Shown one piece after another: positions 16,985 to 25,767 of a stretch of 64,000 nt of DNA (positions are counted from its first letter, which is position 1; every line of letters starts with the position of its first letter). The notes beneath the pieces were generated by a model that saw only the letters and a list, made by a program, of their open reading frames with translations, was not told the origin of the DNA and did not search any database. The stretch comes from Bacteroidota bacterium (lineage in GTDB: Bacteria; Bacteroidota; Bacteroidia; Bacteroidales; FEN-979): assembly GCA_026391805.1 (NCBI GenBank), contig JAPLDJ010000012.1, positions 197,268-261,267 of the forward strand. The letters are read 5' to 3'. Both the position numbers and the translations under genes were made by a program.

Positions 16985-19900
16985 ATGTCATCTCTCTTTA
17001 TAAGACTCTATTTTTTTTTCAGGGAGCGAAAAAGAAGTTTTTTCATTTTTCTGGCATTCCTGCTATGCCTCATCCTGTTTTTTGCTTCCAGGATAAGAGT
17101 CGAGGAAAACATTTCCGGCATGACCGGTTCGGATCTGAAAAAAGGCGGTTTGGAATATGTTGTCAGCCGGATCAAGTTTTCAGATAAGCTGATTGTCAGG
17201 CTCTCCCTTGCCGATACTTCTGCAAGGGCAAATCCTGAACTGCTGACCCGTTTTGCGCATGACTTTTCAGACAGTCTTTCCCGCCGTTTCGATTCATCCT
17301 ATATAAAATCGATCATCGGAAATGTGACTGATTCCGCCCTTTCCTCTTCCATTGAACTCCTCTACGGCCACCTGCCGATCTACCTTGACGACAACGATTA
17401 CAGTCATATCGACAGCATGCTCAACGCCGGTGCCATCCATTCGGCCATTGAAAGGGATTACAGGAACCTTCTCACCCCTGCAGGGTTCGGATTGAAAAAG
17501 AACATCCTCCGCGACCCGCTCGGTCTGACTTACCTGGCCATGAAAAAGCTGAAGTCACTCCAGGCCGGGGAACAATTTGACATCGTGGATGGTTTCATTC
17601 TGACGAAGGACATGAAGAACCTGCTTCTCTTCGTCACGCCTGCAAATCCGGCCAGCGAGACAAACCGCAACCAGAAACTCGTCGATGGCATCGATGAACT
17701 CCTGGGAAAGGTCAACGGGAACTATAATCATCTGGTCCGGGGCCAGTACTTCGGTGCGATTGCCTTTGCTACCGGTAATGCACGTCAGATCAAGAAGGAT
17801 ATCTATCTGACGCTGATCATCGCCCTTACGCTGATCCTGGCCCTGATCGGCTGGTATTTCAAAAGCTGGAAGATCCCCCTCCTGGGATTTCTCCCTGCCC
17901 TGTTTGGCGGAGGTCTTGCACTGGCGATCCTATATCTCATTAAAGGAACCGTTTCAGCAATCGCCCTTGGAATCGGATCGGTTATCCTGGGATTGATTGT
18001 CGATTACGCCCTTTACATCATCAATCATTTCCGGAAAAAAGGCGACATGGTTGTCGTGCTTAAAGAGATGACATTAACCATCGTCCTTTGCAGCCTCACA
18101 ACAGCCGGCGCCTTTCTCTGCCTGATCTTTCTCCGTTCGGCCGTGCTCCATGACCTGGGCTGGTTTGCTGCGCTAAGTGTAGCCGGAGCAGCATTTTTTT
18201 CACTGGTTATCCTTCCTCATTTCCTGGGAGAAAAAGACCTGAAAGCCTCTGCCAGTCCTAAAAACCCGGTCAACCGGATGGGTTCTTTTGCGTTTGAAAA
18301 AAGTCCTGTCTTCATCGGTCTCCTTGTAATAATTTCTGTCGGCGCAATATTCTTTGTTTCAAGGGTAAAATTCGAAGACGACATGATGGCGCTGAATTTT
18401 GTTCCTGACAAGCTGAAGAACATGGAGAAGGAGCTCGACCGGATCACAAACGCTGCCTTCAAAACGGTTTATATTGTCTCGACAGGAAAAGACCTGAATG
18501 AAGCATTGCTGGCCGGTGAAAGGAAAGCTCAGGAGATTGACGGGCTTCTGCATTCAGGCGTCATCCGTTCAATCTCAGGTTGCCGGCAGCTACTTTTCTC
18601 GGATTCGGTCCAGATAGCGAAGATCAGGCAATGGGCTGCTTTCTGGAATCCGCAGCGCAGAAACCTGCTGGAACAAAATATACGGTCGGCAGCAAAGGAA
18701 TTCAGGTTCCGGGATACTGCATTTGATGAATTCCTTGAGCTTCCGGTAAAAGATTTCAACGTGATGGATGCCCGGGAGATCTCACAGGTCACTACAGGCC
18801 TTCTCTCTGATTATATCACTGAAACTAGTGACCTGGCGATGGTCACTTCAGTGGCGAAAGTAAAGCAGGAGGATAAAGAACAACTCTATCGTACCCTCAA
18901 AGGAAAGCCGAACCTCGTGGTTTTCGACAAACAGCTTCTTGCAAATGCTTTCGTTGCAAATGTCAAACAGGATTTCGATCTGCTGGTCCGTCTTTCAATG
19001 ATTTTTGTCACATTGTTGCTGCTTCTCTCGTTTGGACGGATCGAAACCGGCCTGGTTGCAGCTCTTCCCATGTATTTAAGCTGGCTGATGACCCTTGGAT
19101 TCATGGGCATCACAGGCATCCGCTTCAACATCTTCAACATCATTGTTTCCTCCTTTATATTCGGTCTTGGCGTGGATTACAGCATCCTGATGATGCGGGG
19201 ACTTCTTTTTGAATATACTTACGGAACCAAAGAAATTGCCTCTTATAAAACGTCCATCCTTCTTTCTTCCCTGACCACACTGTTCGGGGTTGGGGCCTTG
19301 TTTTTTGCTTTACACCCTGCACTCAATTCCATTGCCGCCATTTCTGTTTTCGGGATTGTTGCCGTAGTGCTGGTATCTTATACATTCCAGCCCCTCCTTC
19401 TCCGATGGTTCCTGATAAACCGCCTGTCGGTACACAAACACCCCATCACCCTGCGGATCTTCATTAAAACCTTCATCACATGGGGAAACATCGTCCTGAT
19501 TGCGATCCATCAGGTCGTCCTGGGCGGACTGATCTTTCTCCTTGCCCCTGTTCCGAAAAAGACAAAACAGTACGTTTTCCACTGGATGTTCAGCCAGCTT
19601 TGCAAAGCATACATTTTTATCACCTTTCCAACCAACAGGAAATTCTACAATCCCTATGGTGAAGATTTTTCGAAGCCGGCTGTTATTATCGCCAATCATC
19701 AGTCACTGATCGAAACACCCTTATTTCTCCGGCTTCACCCAAAGATCCTGATCCTGACCAATGAATGGGTCTGGCGTTCACCTTTGTGGGGACCTGTTGC
19801 CAGGATGGCCAGTTTTTTCAACGCCGAAAATGGCATCGACAGTATCCTCGGCCAGTTGCAGGAAATGGTCAGTAAAGGATATTCCATCCTCATCTTCCCG

Positions 19901-20839
19901 GAAGCGCACAGGTACAACGATTACCGGGTACACCGGTTTCACAGGGGTGCATTTTACCTGGCAGAGAAGCTGCAGATCGATCTTCTGCCCATCGTTGTTT
20001 TCGGTACCGGTGATTTTTTAGGACGTGGTATTTTCTGGGGACGCTTTTCAGGAGTCAGGATGAAGATCCTTCAGCGGGTTGGTCCGGGTGATACCCGCAT
20101 GGGAACTGGCTATTCGGAACGCTCGAAGCGTTTCCGCAAATTCTTAGGCAAGGAATATTCAACATTGATGGCAGCAGAAGGAACCGGGAGATACTGGAGA
20201 AAGAAGCTCCTTCTGAATTTCACCTATAAAGGACCTGTGCTCGAGTGGTACCTGAGGGTAAAATTGAGGATCGAGAACTACTACCAGCCCTACAATGAAC
20301 TTCTTCCAAGGGAAGGCGAGATCCTCGACCTGGGTTGCGGTTACGGATTCATGAGCTACATGCTCTCCTTAACTTCCCCCCTGCGGAAGATCACCGGGGT
20401 GGACTATGATGCAGAGAAGATCCGTGTTGCCCTGAACGGGTATTTAAAAAATGATAATCTTGAATTTATTTGCGACGATATTACAAAGTATTCCTTCAGC
20501 AGTAAAGATGCCATTGTGCTCAGCGATGTACTTCATTATCTTCCGGAAGAAAAACAGGAAGCGCTGTTAAACCGCTGCATTGACAATCTTCGTCCCGGAG
20601 GAATGATCCTGATCCGGGAGGCCGATTCGGATGTCATGAAGGAACACAGGAGAACAAAACTGACAGAACTTTTATCCACACAGATTGTAGGTTTCAATAA
20701 AACGGCAGGCGATCTGAAAGAATTGCACTTCACATCCAGAGAAAACATCCGCAGCATTGTTGAGCAGCGCGGTCTGAAAGTGGAGGTCGTACATACGGCA
20801 AAACATACTTCAAACGTACTGATGATCATCCGGAAATAA
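16985..20839 (+). CDS. Triple fusion: MMPL exporter, lysophospholipid-type acyltransferase and SAM methyltransferase
   Basis: One 1284-residue reading frame holds three parts. Residues 1 to about 840 are an RND/MMPL lipid exporter with two six-span blocks (one around 260-420, one around 670-830) and large periplasmic loops. Residues about 870-1090 are a PlsC-type acyltransferase; its motif is NHQSLIE, so HX4E instead of HX4D, and FPEAHR instead of FPEGTR. From about 1100 a class I methyltransferase follows (ILDLGCGYGF). This trifunctional architecture is a known Bacteroidota family found in polyene/flexirubin-like clusters. It probably acylates or methylates the product at the membrane and passes it to the periplasm. 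The next gene starts on its last base. Confidence 0.9.
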   Translation: MSSLFIRLYFFFRERKRSFFIFLAFLLCLILFFASRIRVEENISGMTGSDLKKGGLEYVVSRIKFSDKLIVRLSLADTSARANPELLTRFAHDFSDSLSRRFDSSYIKSIIGNVTDSALSSSIELLYGHLPIYLDDNDYSHIDSMLNAGAIHSAIERDYRNLLTPAGFGLKKNILRDPLGLTYLAMKKLKSLQAGEQFDIVDGFILTKDMKNLLLFVTPANPASETNRNQKLVDGIDELLGKVNGNYNHLVRGQYFGAIAFATGNARQIKKDIYLTLIIALTLILALIGWYFKSWKIPLLGFLPALFGGGLALAILYLIKGTVSAIALGIGSVILGLIVDYALYIINHFRKKGDMVVVLKEMTLTIVLCSLTTAGAFLCLIFLRSAVLHDLGWFAALSVAGAAFFSLVILPHFLGEKDLKASASPKNPVNRMGSFAFEKSPVFIGLLVIISVGAIFFVSRVKFEDDMMALNFVPDKLKNMEKELDRITNAAFKTVYIVSTGKDLNEALLAGERKAQEIDGLLHSGVIRSISGCRQLLFSDSVQIAKIRQWAAFWNPQRRNLLEQNIRSAAKEFRFRDTAFDEFLELPVKDFNVMDAREISQVTTGLLSDYITETSDLAMVTSVAKVKQEDKEQLYRTLKGKPNLVVFDKQLLANAFVANVKQDFDLLVRLSMIFVTLLLLLSFGRIETGLVAALPMYLSWLMTLGFMGITGIRFNIFNIIVSSFIFGLGVDYSILMMRGLLFEYTYGTKEIASYKTSILLSSLTTLFGVGALFFALHPALNSIAAISVFGIVAVVLVSYTFQPLLLRWFLINRLSVHKHPITLRIFIKTFITWGNIVLIAIHQVVLGGLIFLLAPVPKKTKQYVFHWMFSQLCKAYIFITFPTNRKFYNPYGEDFSKPAVIIANHQSLIETPLFLRLHPKILILTNEWVWRSPLWGPVARMASFFNAENGIDSILGQLQEMVSKGYSILIFPEAHRYNDYRVHRFHRGAFYLAEKLQIDLLPIVVFGTGDFLGRGIFWGRFSGVRMKILQRVGPGDTRMGTGYSERSKRFRKFLGKEYSTLMAAEGTGRYWRKKLLLNFTYKGPVLEWYLRVKLRIENYYQPYNELLPREGEILDLGCGYGFMSYMLSLTSPLRKITGVDYDAEKIRVALNGYLKNDNLEFICDDITKYSFSSKDAIVLSDVLHYLPEEKQEALLNRCIDNLRPGGMILIREADSDVMKEHRRTKLTELLSTQIVGFNKTAGDLKELHFTSRENIRSIVEQRGLKVEVVHTAKHTSNVLMIIRK

Positions 20840-22350
20840 TGACAGCAGAAGAAAACAGATACGATGTGATCATCGCCGGCAGCGGCCTGGGCGGTCTTCT
20901 TTGCGGAGTCCTCCTGGCGAAGGAAGGGATGCGTGTCTGTATTCTCGAACAGAGCGGGAAAGCCGGCGGATGCTTATCTACCTTCCACCGGAAAGGCATC
21001 GATTTCGATACAGGGGTTCATTATTTCGGTTCCATGGATCCGGGACAACCGCTTCACCATTACTGGGACTATATCGGACTTGCCGGTTCTGTCCCGATGG
21101 AACGCATGAATCCTGACGGGTTTGACGTGATCGGATTTGAAGACCGGGAATATCCATTGGCCATGGGGAGTGATCACTTCATTGAATGTCTCCATGACTG
21201 TTTTCCAGGGGAAAAGAAGATACTGGAAAAATACATGGATGAGCTGGAGGAGATCAGGAAGTCCTTTTCCCTTTACAACCTTGAACTGCCGGCGGGTGAT
21301 CCGGAAGAGCAATACCGGGGAAAAAGCGCATTTGATTTTTATTACACTCTTTCGCAGGAAGCAGTGAACCCGGCATTCCGCAGCAGGATCTTATCGGTAC
21401 TGTCAGGCAACAACCTGCTCTATGCCGGAAGCCGCGAACGCACACCGCTTCACATCCCTGCACTGATCAACCATTCATTCATATCCAGCGCATGGAAACC
21501 TGTCGGCGGCAGCGGATCAATTGTATCCAGCCTTCTGCAAAAGATCCGGGAATCGGGTGGTGAGGTTCACCTGGATTCCGAAGTTACCGGGATCGGATCT
21601 TCACCCCCGCTGTTTACAGTCAGAACCAGGAACGGAAATCATTTCCGTGCGAAGAATTTTATCTCGGCCATTCACCCGGCCCGTACCTTGGAGCTGCTGG
21701 AATCACCGCTTTTCAGAAAGTCAACCTCAGCCAGGATCACAGGTCTCAGAAATACATATTCTTCTTTTGCGCTCTACCTTGTCATGAAAGAACATTCATT
21801 TCCATACCTGGATCATAACTATTATTTTCATAAGGATGAGAATGTCTGGGATGAGGCCATGGAGGCGGGATGGCCTTCGGGTTACATGCTGACGACACAA
21901 GCGCCTGCCACGGAAGATGGCTTCGCTAAGAGCATGGTGATCCTCTCGCCAATTCCTTACAGCTTGTTCAGCCGCTGGGAAAAGACCACCACCGGCCGGC
22001 GTGGCGAGGAGTACGACGCATTTAAGCAGGAAATCGCCGAACGGCTGCTGGATCTTGTTGAAAAACGGTTTGCGGGGTTACGGTCTGGGATCAGTTTTAT
22101 GGAAATTTCCACACCGCTTACCTGGCACGATTATACCGGCACCCCGGAAGGATCGATGTACGGTATCGAGCGGGATTACAATAATCCGCCGGTCACGAAC
22201 ATTTTACCTGTCACCAAGGTTCCCGGTTTCTATTTCACCGGGCAGAACATCAACCTCCACGGTGTCCTCGGCGTGACGATCGGCGCCGTTCAGACCTGCG
22301 GTGCGATCGTGGGACTTGATTTTCTTCTGAAAAAAATAAAAGGATTATGA
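20839..22350 (+). CDS. CrtI/phytoene-desaturase-like FAD oxidoreductase
   Basis: 503 residues of the carotenoid desaturase and retinol saturase superfamily: the N-terminal FAD fingerprint DVIIAGSGLGGLLCGVLLAKEG and LEQSGKAGGCLST, and the C-terminal motif FTGQNINLHGVLGVTIGA. These enzymes desaturate, saturate or isomerise polyenes. It overlaps the fusion gene by one base (TAATG) and the following acyltransferase gene by four, so the set is one translational unit. A desaturase in a fatty-chain cluster points to a conjugated or otherwise oxidised chain. CrtI-like proteins also occur next to radical SAM genes among ladderane candidate genes of anammox bacteria, a parallel only. Confidence 0.83.
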   Translation: MTAEENRYDVIIAGSGLGGLLCGVLLAKEGMRVCILEQSGKAGGCLSTFHRKGIDFDTGVHYFGSMDPGQPLHHYWDYIGLAGSVPMERMNPDGFDVIGFEDREYPLAMGSDHFIECLHDCFPGEKKILEKYMDELEEIRKSFSLYNLELPAGDPEEQYRGKSAFDFYYTLSQEAVNPAFRSRILSVLSGNNLLYAGSRERTPLHIPALINHSFISSAWKPVGGSGSIVSSLLQKIRESGGEVHLDSEVTGIGSSPPLFTVRTRNGNHFRAKNFISAIHPARTLELLESPLFRKSTSARITGLRNTYSSFALYLVMKEHSFPYLDHNYYFHKDENVWDEAMEAGWPSGYMLTTQAPATEDGFAKSMVILSPIPYSLFSRWEKTTTGRRGEEYDAFKQEIAERLLDLVEKRFAGLRSGISFMEISTPLTWHDYTGTPEGSMYGIERDYNNPPVTNILPVTKVPGFYFTGQNINLHGVLGVTIGAVQTCGAIVGLDFLLKKIKGL

Positions 22351-24053
22351 TGATGAGAAAGGCATTGAAAAAGTTGTTTGTTGTTGTGCTGATCCTTTTC
22401 TTTATTGTGGTTATTCTGACTGTATGGTTTCAAATCGATACACGGGTACATCCGCCTGTGCCAGCCGACCTGAGCGCCACTGAACTCCGTGTGGAAAACC
22501 CGGATCAGGATTTTTATACCTGCGGAAAAAACTGGATCCAGCACGGTAATTCAGGGTTGTGGGAACTTTATATCGAAGGCAAACCCTTTGAGCGGGGAGT
22601 CATTGAGGGGAAACTCACCAAGGGGCTGATCGAAAAACAGGAACAGGCCTTCATCAGCCAGATTGCGGAACTGATCCCCTCCCCTTCCTACCTGAAGTTC
22701 CTGAAATATTTCATTTACTGGTTCAACCGTGATCTTGAGGACTATATTCCTGAAGAATACAGGAAAGAAATCTATGGCATCTCATTATCGGCTTCGGATA
22801 AATTTTCCTTTATCGGCACCAATTACCAGCGATTGCTGAATTATCATTCGGCCCATGACATCGGTCATGCCCTGCAAGATCTTCACATGGTCGGATGCAC
22901 CTCGTTCGGCGTTTGGGGCGACCGGTCGAAAGACGGATCGCTGCTGATCGGCAGGAATTTCGATTTTTATGTGGGCGATAAATTTGCGGAGAACAAGATC
23001 GTATGTTTTGAAAAGCCTGATCAGGGCTATCCGTTCATGATGATCACCTGGGGCGGGATGGCGGGAGCTGTTTCAGGAATGAACGAGCAGGGCCTTACCG
23101 TCACCATCAACGCTGCAAAATCGGACATTCCCTGGTCGTCAAGAACACCGATCTCGATCCTTACCCGTGAGATCCTGCAGTATGCCAAAAACATCAGGGA
23201 AGCATATCTGATCGCAGAAAAGAGGAAGACCTTCGTTTCCGAATCGATCCTGGTTGGTTCTGTCGCTGACGGGAAAGCGGTGATCATTGAAAAATCTCCT
23301 TTCAAAATATCGCTCGTTGAGACACAGGAGAATTACATCGTCTCCGCCAACCATTTCAGGTCGGCGACCTTTATGTCGGATCCGAAGAACCTTAAGGACA
23401 TTAAGGATAATGCTTCACTCTACCGGTATAAAAGAGTTCTCCAGGATATTACAAACGACAGTCCTGTGGATGCCTCAGGTATTGCCACAATCCTCAGCGA
23501 CCGGTCAGGACTAAACGGAGCATCCATCGGCATGGGCAATGAAAAAGCCATCAACCAGCTTATTGCACACCATTCCATCATTTTCGATCCTGCCCGCCAT
23601 CTTGTCTGGGTTTCAAATGGTCCATGGCAGATTGGAGGATATACCTGTTATAACACATATAAAATATTTCATAACTTTGCCGGGTTACATCGGCGGACGG
23701 AAATTTCGGAACAGGACAAATTAATTCCTCCCGACAGCTTCCTGGGATCAGAAGATTACAAGCGGTTCATCCGCTTCCGGGAGCTTAGGAAAGAGGTAAA
23801 GACGATGAGCAGTTCCGGGAGCAATGAAAGTCTCCAGTGTTCTTTAATTCGTGAATTGATCAGCACCAACCCTGACTTTTTTGAGGCCTATTCCCTTTCA
23901 GGCGATTATTTTTTCTCGAAGAACCGTCCCGACAGTGCTGTTTTCTATTATAAGAAAGCCCTTGGAAAAGTGATCCCGAGGGAGAACGAACGGCAGAAGA
24001 TCATTGAAAAGCTTGCTGAGTGCCTCGTTCAACTGAAAAAGAAAAAAACATGA
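22347..24053 (+). CDS. C45-type (Ntn) autoproteolytic acyltransferase/hydrolase with TPR-like tail
   Basis: 568 residues. An N-terminal membrane anchor (about residues 9-29) precedes an Ntn-hydrolase domain of the acyl-CoA:6-aminopenicillanate acyltransferase (C45) type. The expected nucleophile Cys (about residue 184, HMVGCTSFGVW) begins the core strand, and the typical IGRNFDF and WGGMAGAVSGMNEQGL follow. In the family the Cys is freed by self-cleavage before it. The last 90 residues look like a TPR pair (AYSLSGDYFF and AVFYYKKALG). It may form or cleave an amide of the product. It is linked by four-base overlaps to its neighbours. Confidence 0.8.
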   Translation: MMMRKALKKLFVVVLILFFIVVILTVWFQIDTRVHPPVPADLSATELRVENPDQDFYTCGKNWIQHGNSGLWELYIEGKPFERGVIEGKLTKGLIEKQEQAFISQIAELIPSPSYLKFLKYFIYWFNRDLEDYIPEEYRKEIYGISLSASDKFSFIGTNYQRLLNYHSAHDIGHALQDLHMVGCTSFGVWGDRSKDGSLLIGRNFDFYVGDKFAENKIVCFEKPDQGYPFMMITWGGMAGAVSGMNEQGLTVTINAAKSDIPWSSRTPISILTREILQYAKNIREAYLIAEKRKTFVSESILVGSVADGKAVIIEKSPFKISLVETQENYIVSANHFRSATFMSDPKNLKDIKDNASLYRYKRVLQDITNDSPVDASGIATILSDRSGLNGASIGMGNEKAINQLIAHHSIIFDPARHLVWVSNGPWQIGGYTCYNTYKIFHNFAGLHRRTEISEQDKLIPPDSFLGSEDYKRFIRFRELRKEVKTMSSSGSNESLQCSLIRELISTNPDFFEAYSLSGDYFFSKNRPDSAVFYYKKALGKVIPRENERQKIIEKLAECLVQLKKKKT

Positions 24054-25321
24054 AATTCAAACTGATATACCCGCGCTGGGAAAAACTTGAAGGACAAACC
24101 ATCTTTTACCTGCCGCCCCACGGACCTGTCGTCATGGCGGCCGATCTCCCTTCCCATGTGGAAGTGGATTTCACCGATGAGAATGTAGAAGAGCTGGTAA
24201 TCGACGAAACGCCTGATCTAATCGGGATCTCGATGATGCTGACCACCCAGGTCAAACGTGGCTGGGCCATCGCCGACCAGTACCGGAAATTGGGCAAAAA
24301 GGTCATTTTTGGCGGGATATCCACGATGCTCCATGCCGAAGAGACTATGCTTCACGCCGATTCTGTATTCCTCGGAGAAGTTGAAGGAAGACTGGCTGAT
24401 GTGTTTGATGATTTCCGGAAGAATGAACTGAAGAAGGTCTATAATTTCCTGAGCAAGCCGCCCGACATGAACCTGATCGGTCCGGCCAGGCGTGACATCC
24501 TGAAGGAAGATCTCTATTACCATAAGGGATTCCGTATGGTCGACCTCTTCCATGCCTCGCGCGGCTGTATCTACGACTGCTACCCTTGCGCTGTCCGCTA
24601 CCTCGGCGGCCGCGGGTTTCGCCCCCGTCCCATCGACCGTGTGGTTGAAGAGCTTTCGCAGATGGAAAACAACCGGCTTTTCATCGTTGACAATTCCCTC
24701 GCCCTGGATACCAAATGGGAAAAAGAGCTGTTCAAGGCCATGATCCCGCTGAAGAAAAAATGGGTCAGCCATACGATTGAAGACAAGGATGAAGTGCTTG
24801 ACCTCGCCGCACAGGCGGGTGCATGGTATGTGTACCAGGCCGTTTTCGACACTTCCGATTACATCCGGAACCGCATCAAGCAATACCATGATTACGGGAT
24901 CGGCGTGGAAGGAACCATCCTTCTCGGTCTTGATAACCAGACCGAGGATGACATCAAACGGCTGATCGATTTTCTTCTCGAGATCGAACTTGATCTTGCA
25001 GAATTCACGGTGCTGGCACCATTCCCGCATACAAAGGCGTACAGCGATCTGCTGAAGCAGGGACGGATCTTTGATCATGACTGGGATCATTACAATGCCG
25101 GGAAGGTTGTTTATCATCCGAAGCACATGACGGCCGAACGGCTGCAGGAACTTTACCATTATGCCTGGGATACCTTTTACAAAGATGAACCCCAGACACA
25201 GAAGATGTTCAACCTGCTTTCAACGGTCATCCAGCGGGAAACCGAAGACGGCACCTACAAGCCGCGACGCCGCGACCTCCTGGATCAGAGCTTCGGAAAA
25301 GAAATCAACCCGGTCGCATAA
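24050..25321 (+). CDS. B12-binding radical SAM protein
   Basis: The ATG at 24050 overlaps the upstream stop by four bases and gives 423 residues. The cobalamin-binding part (PDLIGISMML, KVIFGGISTMLHAEE, FLGEVEGRLADVF) precedes the cluster cysteines Cys173, Cys177 and Cys180 in RGCIYDCYPC. Being coupled to the CrtI-like and C45 genes, it is the radical SAM enzyme most tightly tied to the main operon. It is similar in length and layout to the broken gene at 6586, whose RGCPFNCDFC site differs, so it does not simply replace it. Confidence 0.86.
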   Translation: MKFKLIYPRWEKLEGQTIFYLPPHGPVVMAADLPSHVEVDFTDENVEELVIDETPDLIGISMMLTTQVKRGWAIADQYRKLGKKVIFGGISTMLHAEETMLHADSVFLGEVEGRLADVFDDFRKNELKKVYNFLSKPPDMNLIGPARRDILKEDLYYHKGFRMVDLFHASRGCIYDCYPCAVRYLGGRGFRPRPIDRVVEELSQMENNRLFIVDNSLALDTKWEKELFKAMIPLKKKWVSHTIEDKDEVLDLAAQAGAWYVYQAVFDTSDYIRNRIKQYHDYGIGVEGTILLGLDNQTEDDIKRLIDFLLEIELDLAEFTVLAPFPHTKAYSDLLKQGRIFDHDWDHYNAGKVVYHPKHMTAERLQELYHYAWDTFYKDEPQTQKMFNLLSTVIQRETEDGTYKPRRRDLLDQSFGKEINPVA

Positions 25322-25380
25322 AAAATAAAAAGTTCAACCAGTACTCATCAACTCATCAGCTCATCAGCTTATCAGCTAAC

Positions 25381-25767
25381 ATGGAGACCAACCCTGAATT
25401 TACCCGCTACATGGACCGCTATTTCGAATACAAGGGACAATGGGACAGTCCTTCGAAATGCGGATTGAAGATCGTCAGGCGGAAGGACGGCAAGACACTG
25501 GCCATTGCAACCGAGATCTACAGGCAAAACCCCGGAACCCCGGTAACAGAATGGGTTGCACCCATCGCCAGCCAGATCCTTCACGAATTTGGCCTGAATC
25601 CTGAAAACTTTATCTTTGTCGAACATACACCCGATCTGAAGAGCAAGTTGACCTTTTACGGCGAGACGTTTGACCTTGTAACTTTTGACCGGGACGGGAA
25701 TAAATTCAACAATCCCAAATGGAAACGCCTGAACCGGGAAGAAGTCGACCTGCTGATGGAAGAATAA
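25381..25767 (+). CDS. Small protein of unknown function
   Basis: 128 residues that I do not recognise. It is hydrophilic, without signal peptide or membrane segment, and has mixed alpha/beta-like composition with several aromatic residues (RYMDRYFEYKGQW near the start, KLTFYGETFDLVTFDRDGN near the end). It starts three bases after an octamer repeat (25337-25378) and its last 49 bases overlap the assigned start of the TonB-type receptor gene. It could be a cytoplasmic accessory of the cluster or an unrelated gene. Confidence 0.6.
   Translation: METNPEFTRYMDRYFEYKGQWDSPSKCGLKIVRRKDGKTLAIATEIYRQNPGTPVTEWVAPIASQILHEFGLNPENFIFVEHTPDLKSKLTFYGETFDLVTFDRDGNKFNNPKWKRLNREEVDLLMEE

Noticed and set aside
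24218-25159. Long minus-strand frame opposite the radical SAM gene
   Set aside because: It is an antisense shadow of a gene with clear motifs; its translation has no recognisable domain.
6586-25321. Ladderane biosynthesis cluster
   Set aside because: Radical SAM, CrtI-like and FabF genes together recall the anammox candidate genes, but that assignment itself is not proven, and the other genes here point to a Bacteroidota polyene-type ancestry.
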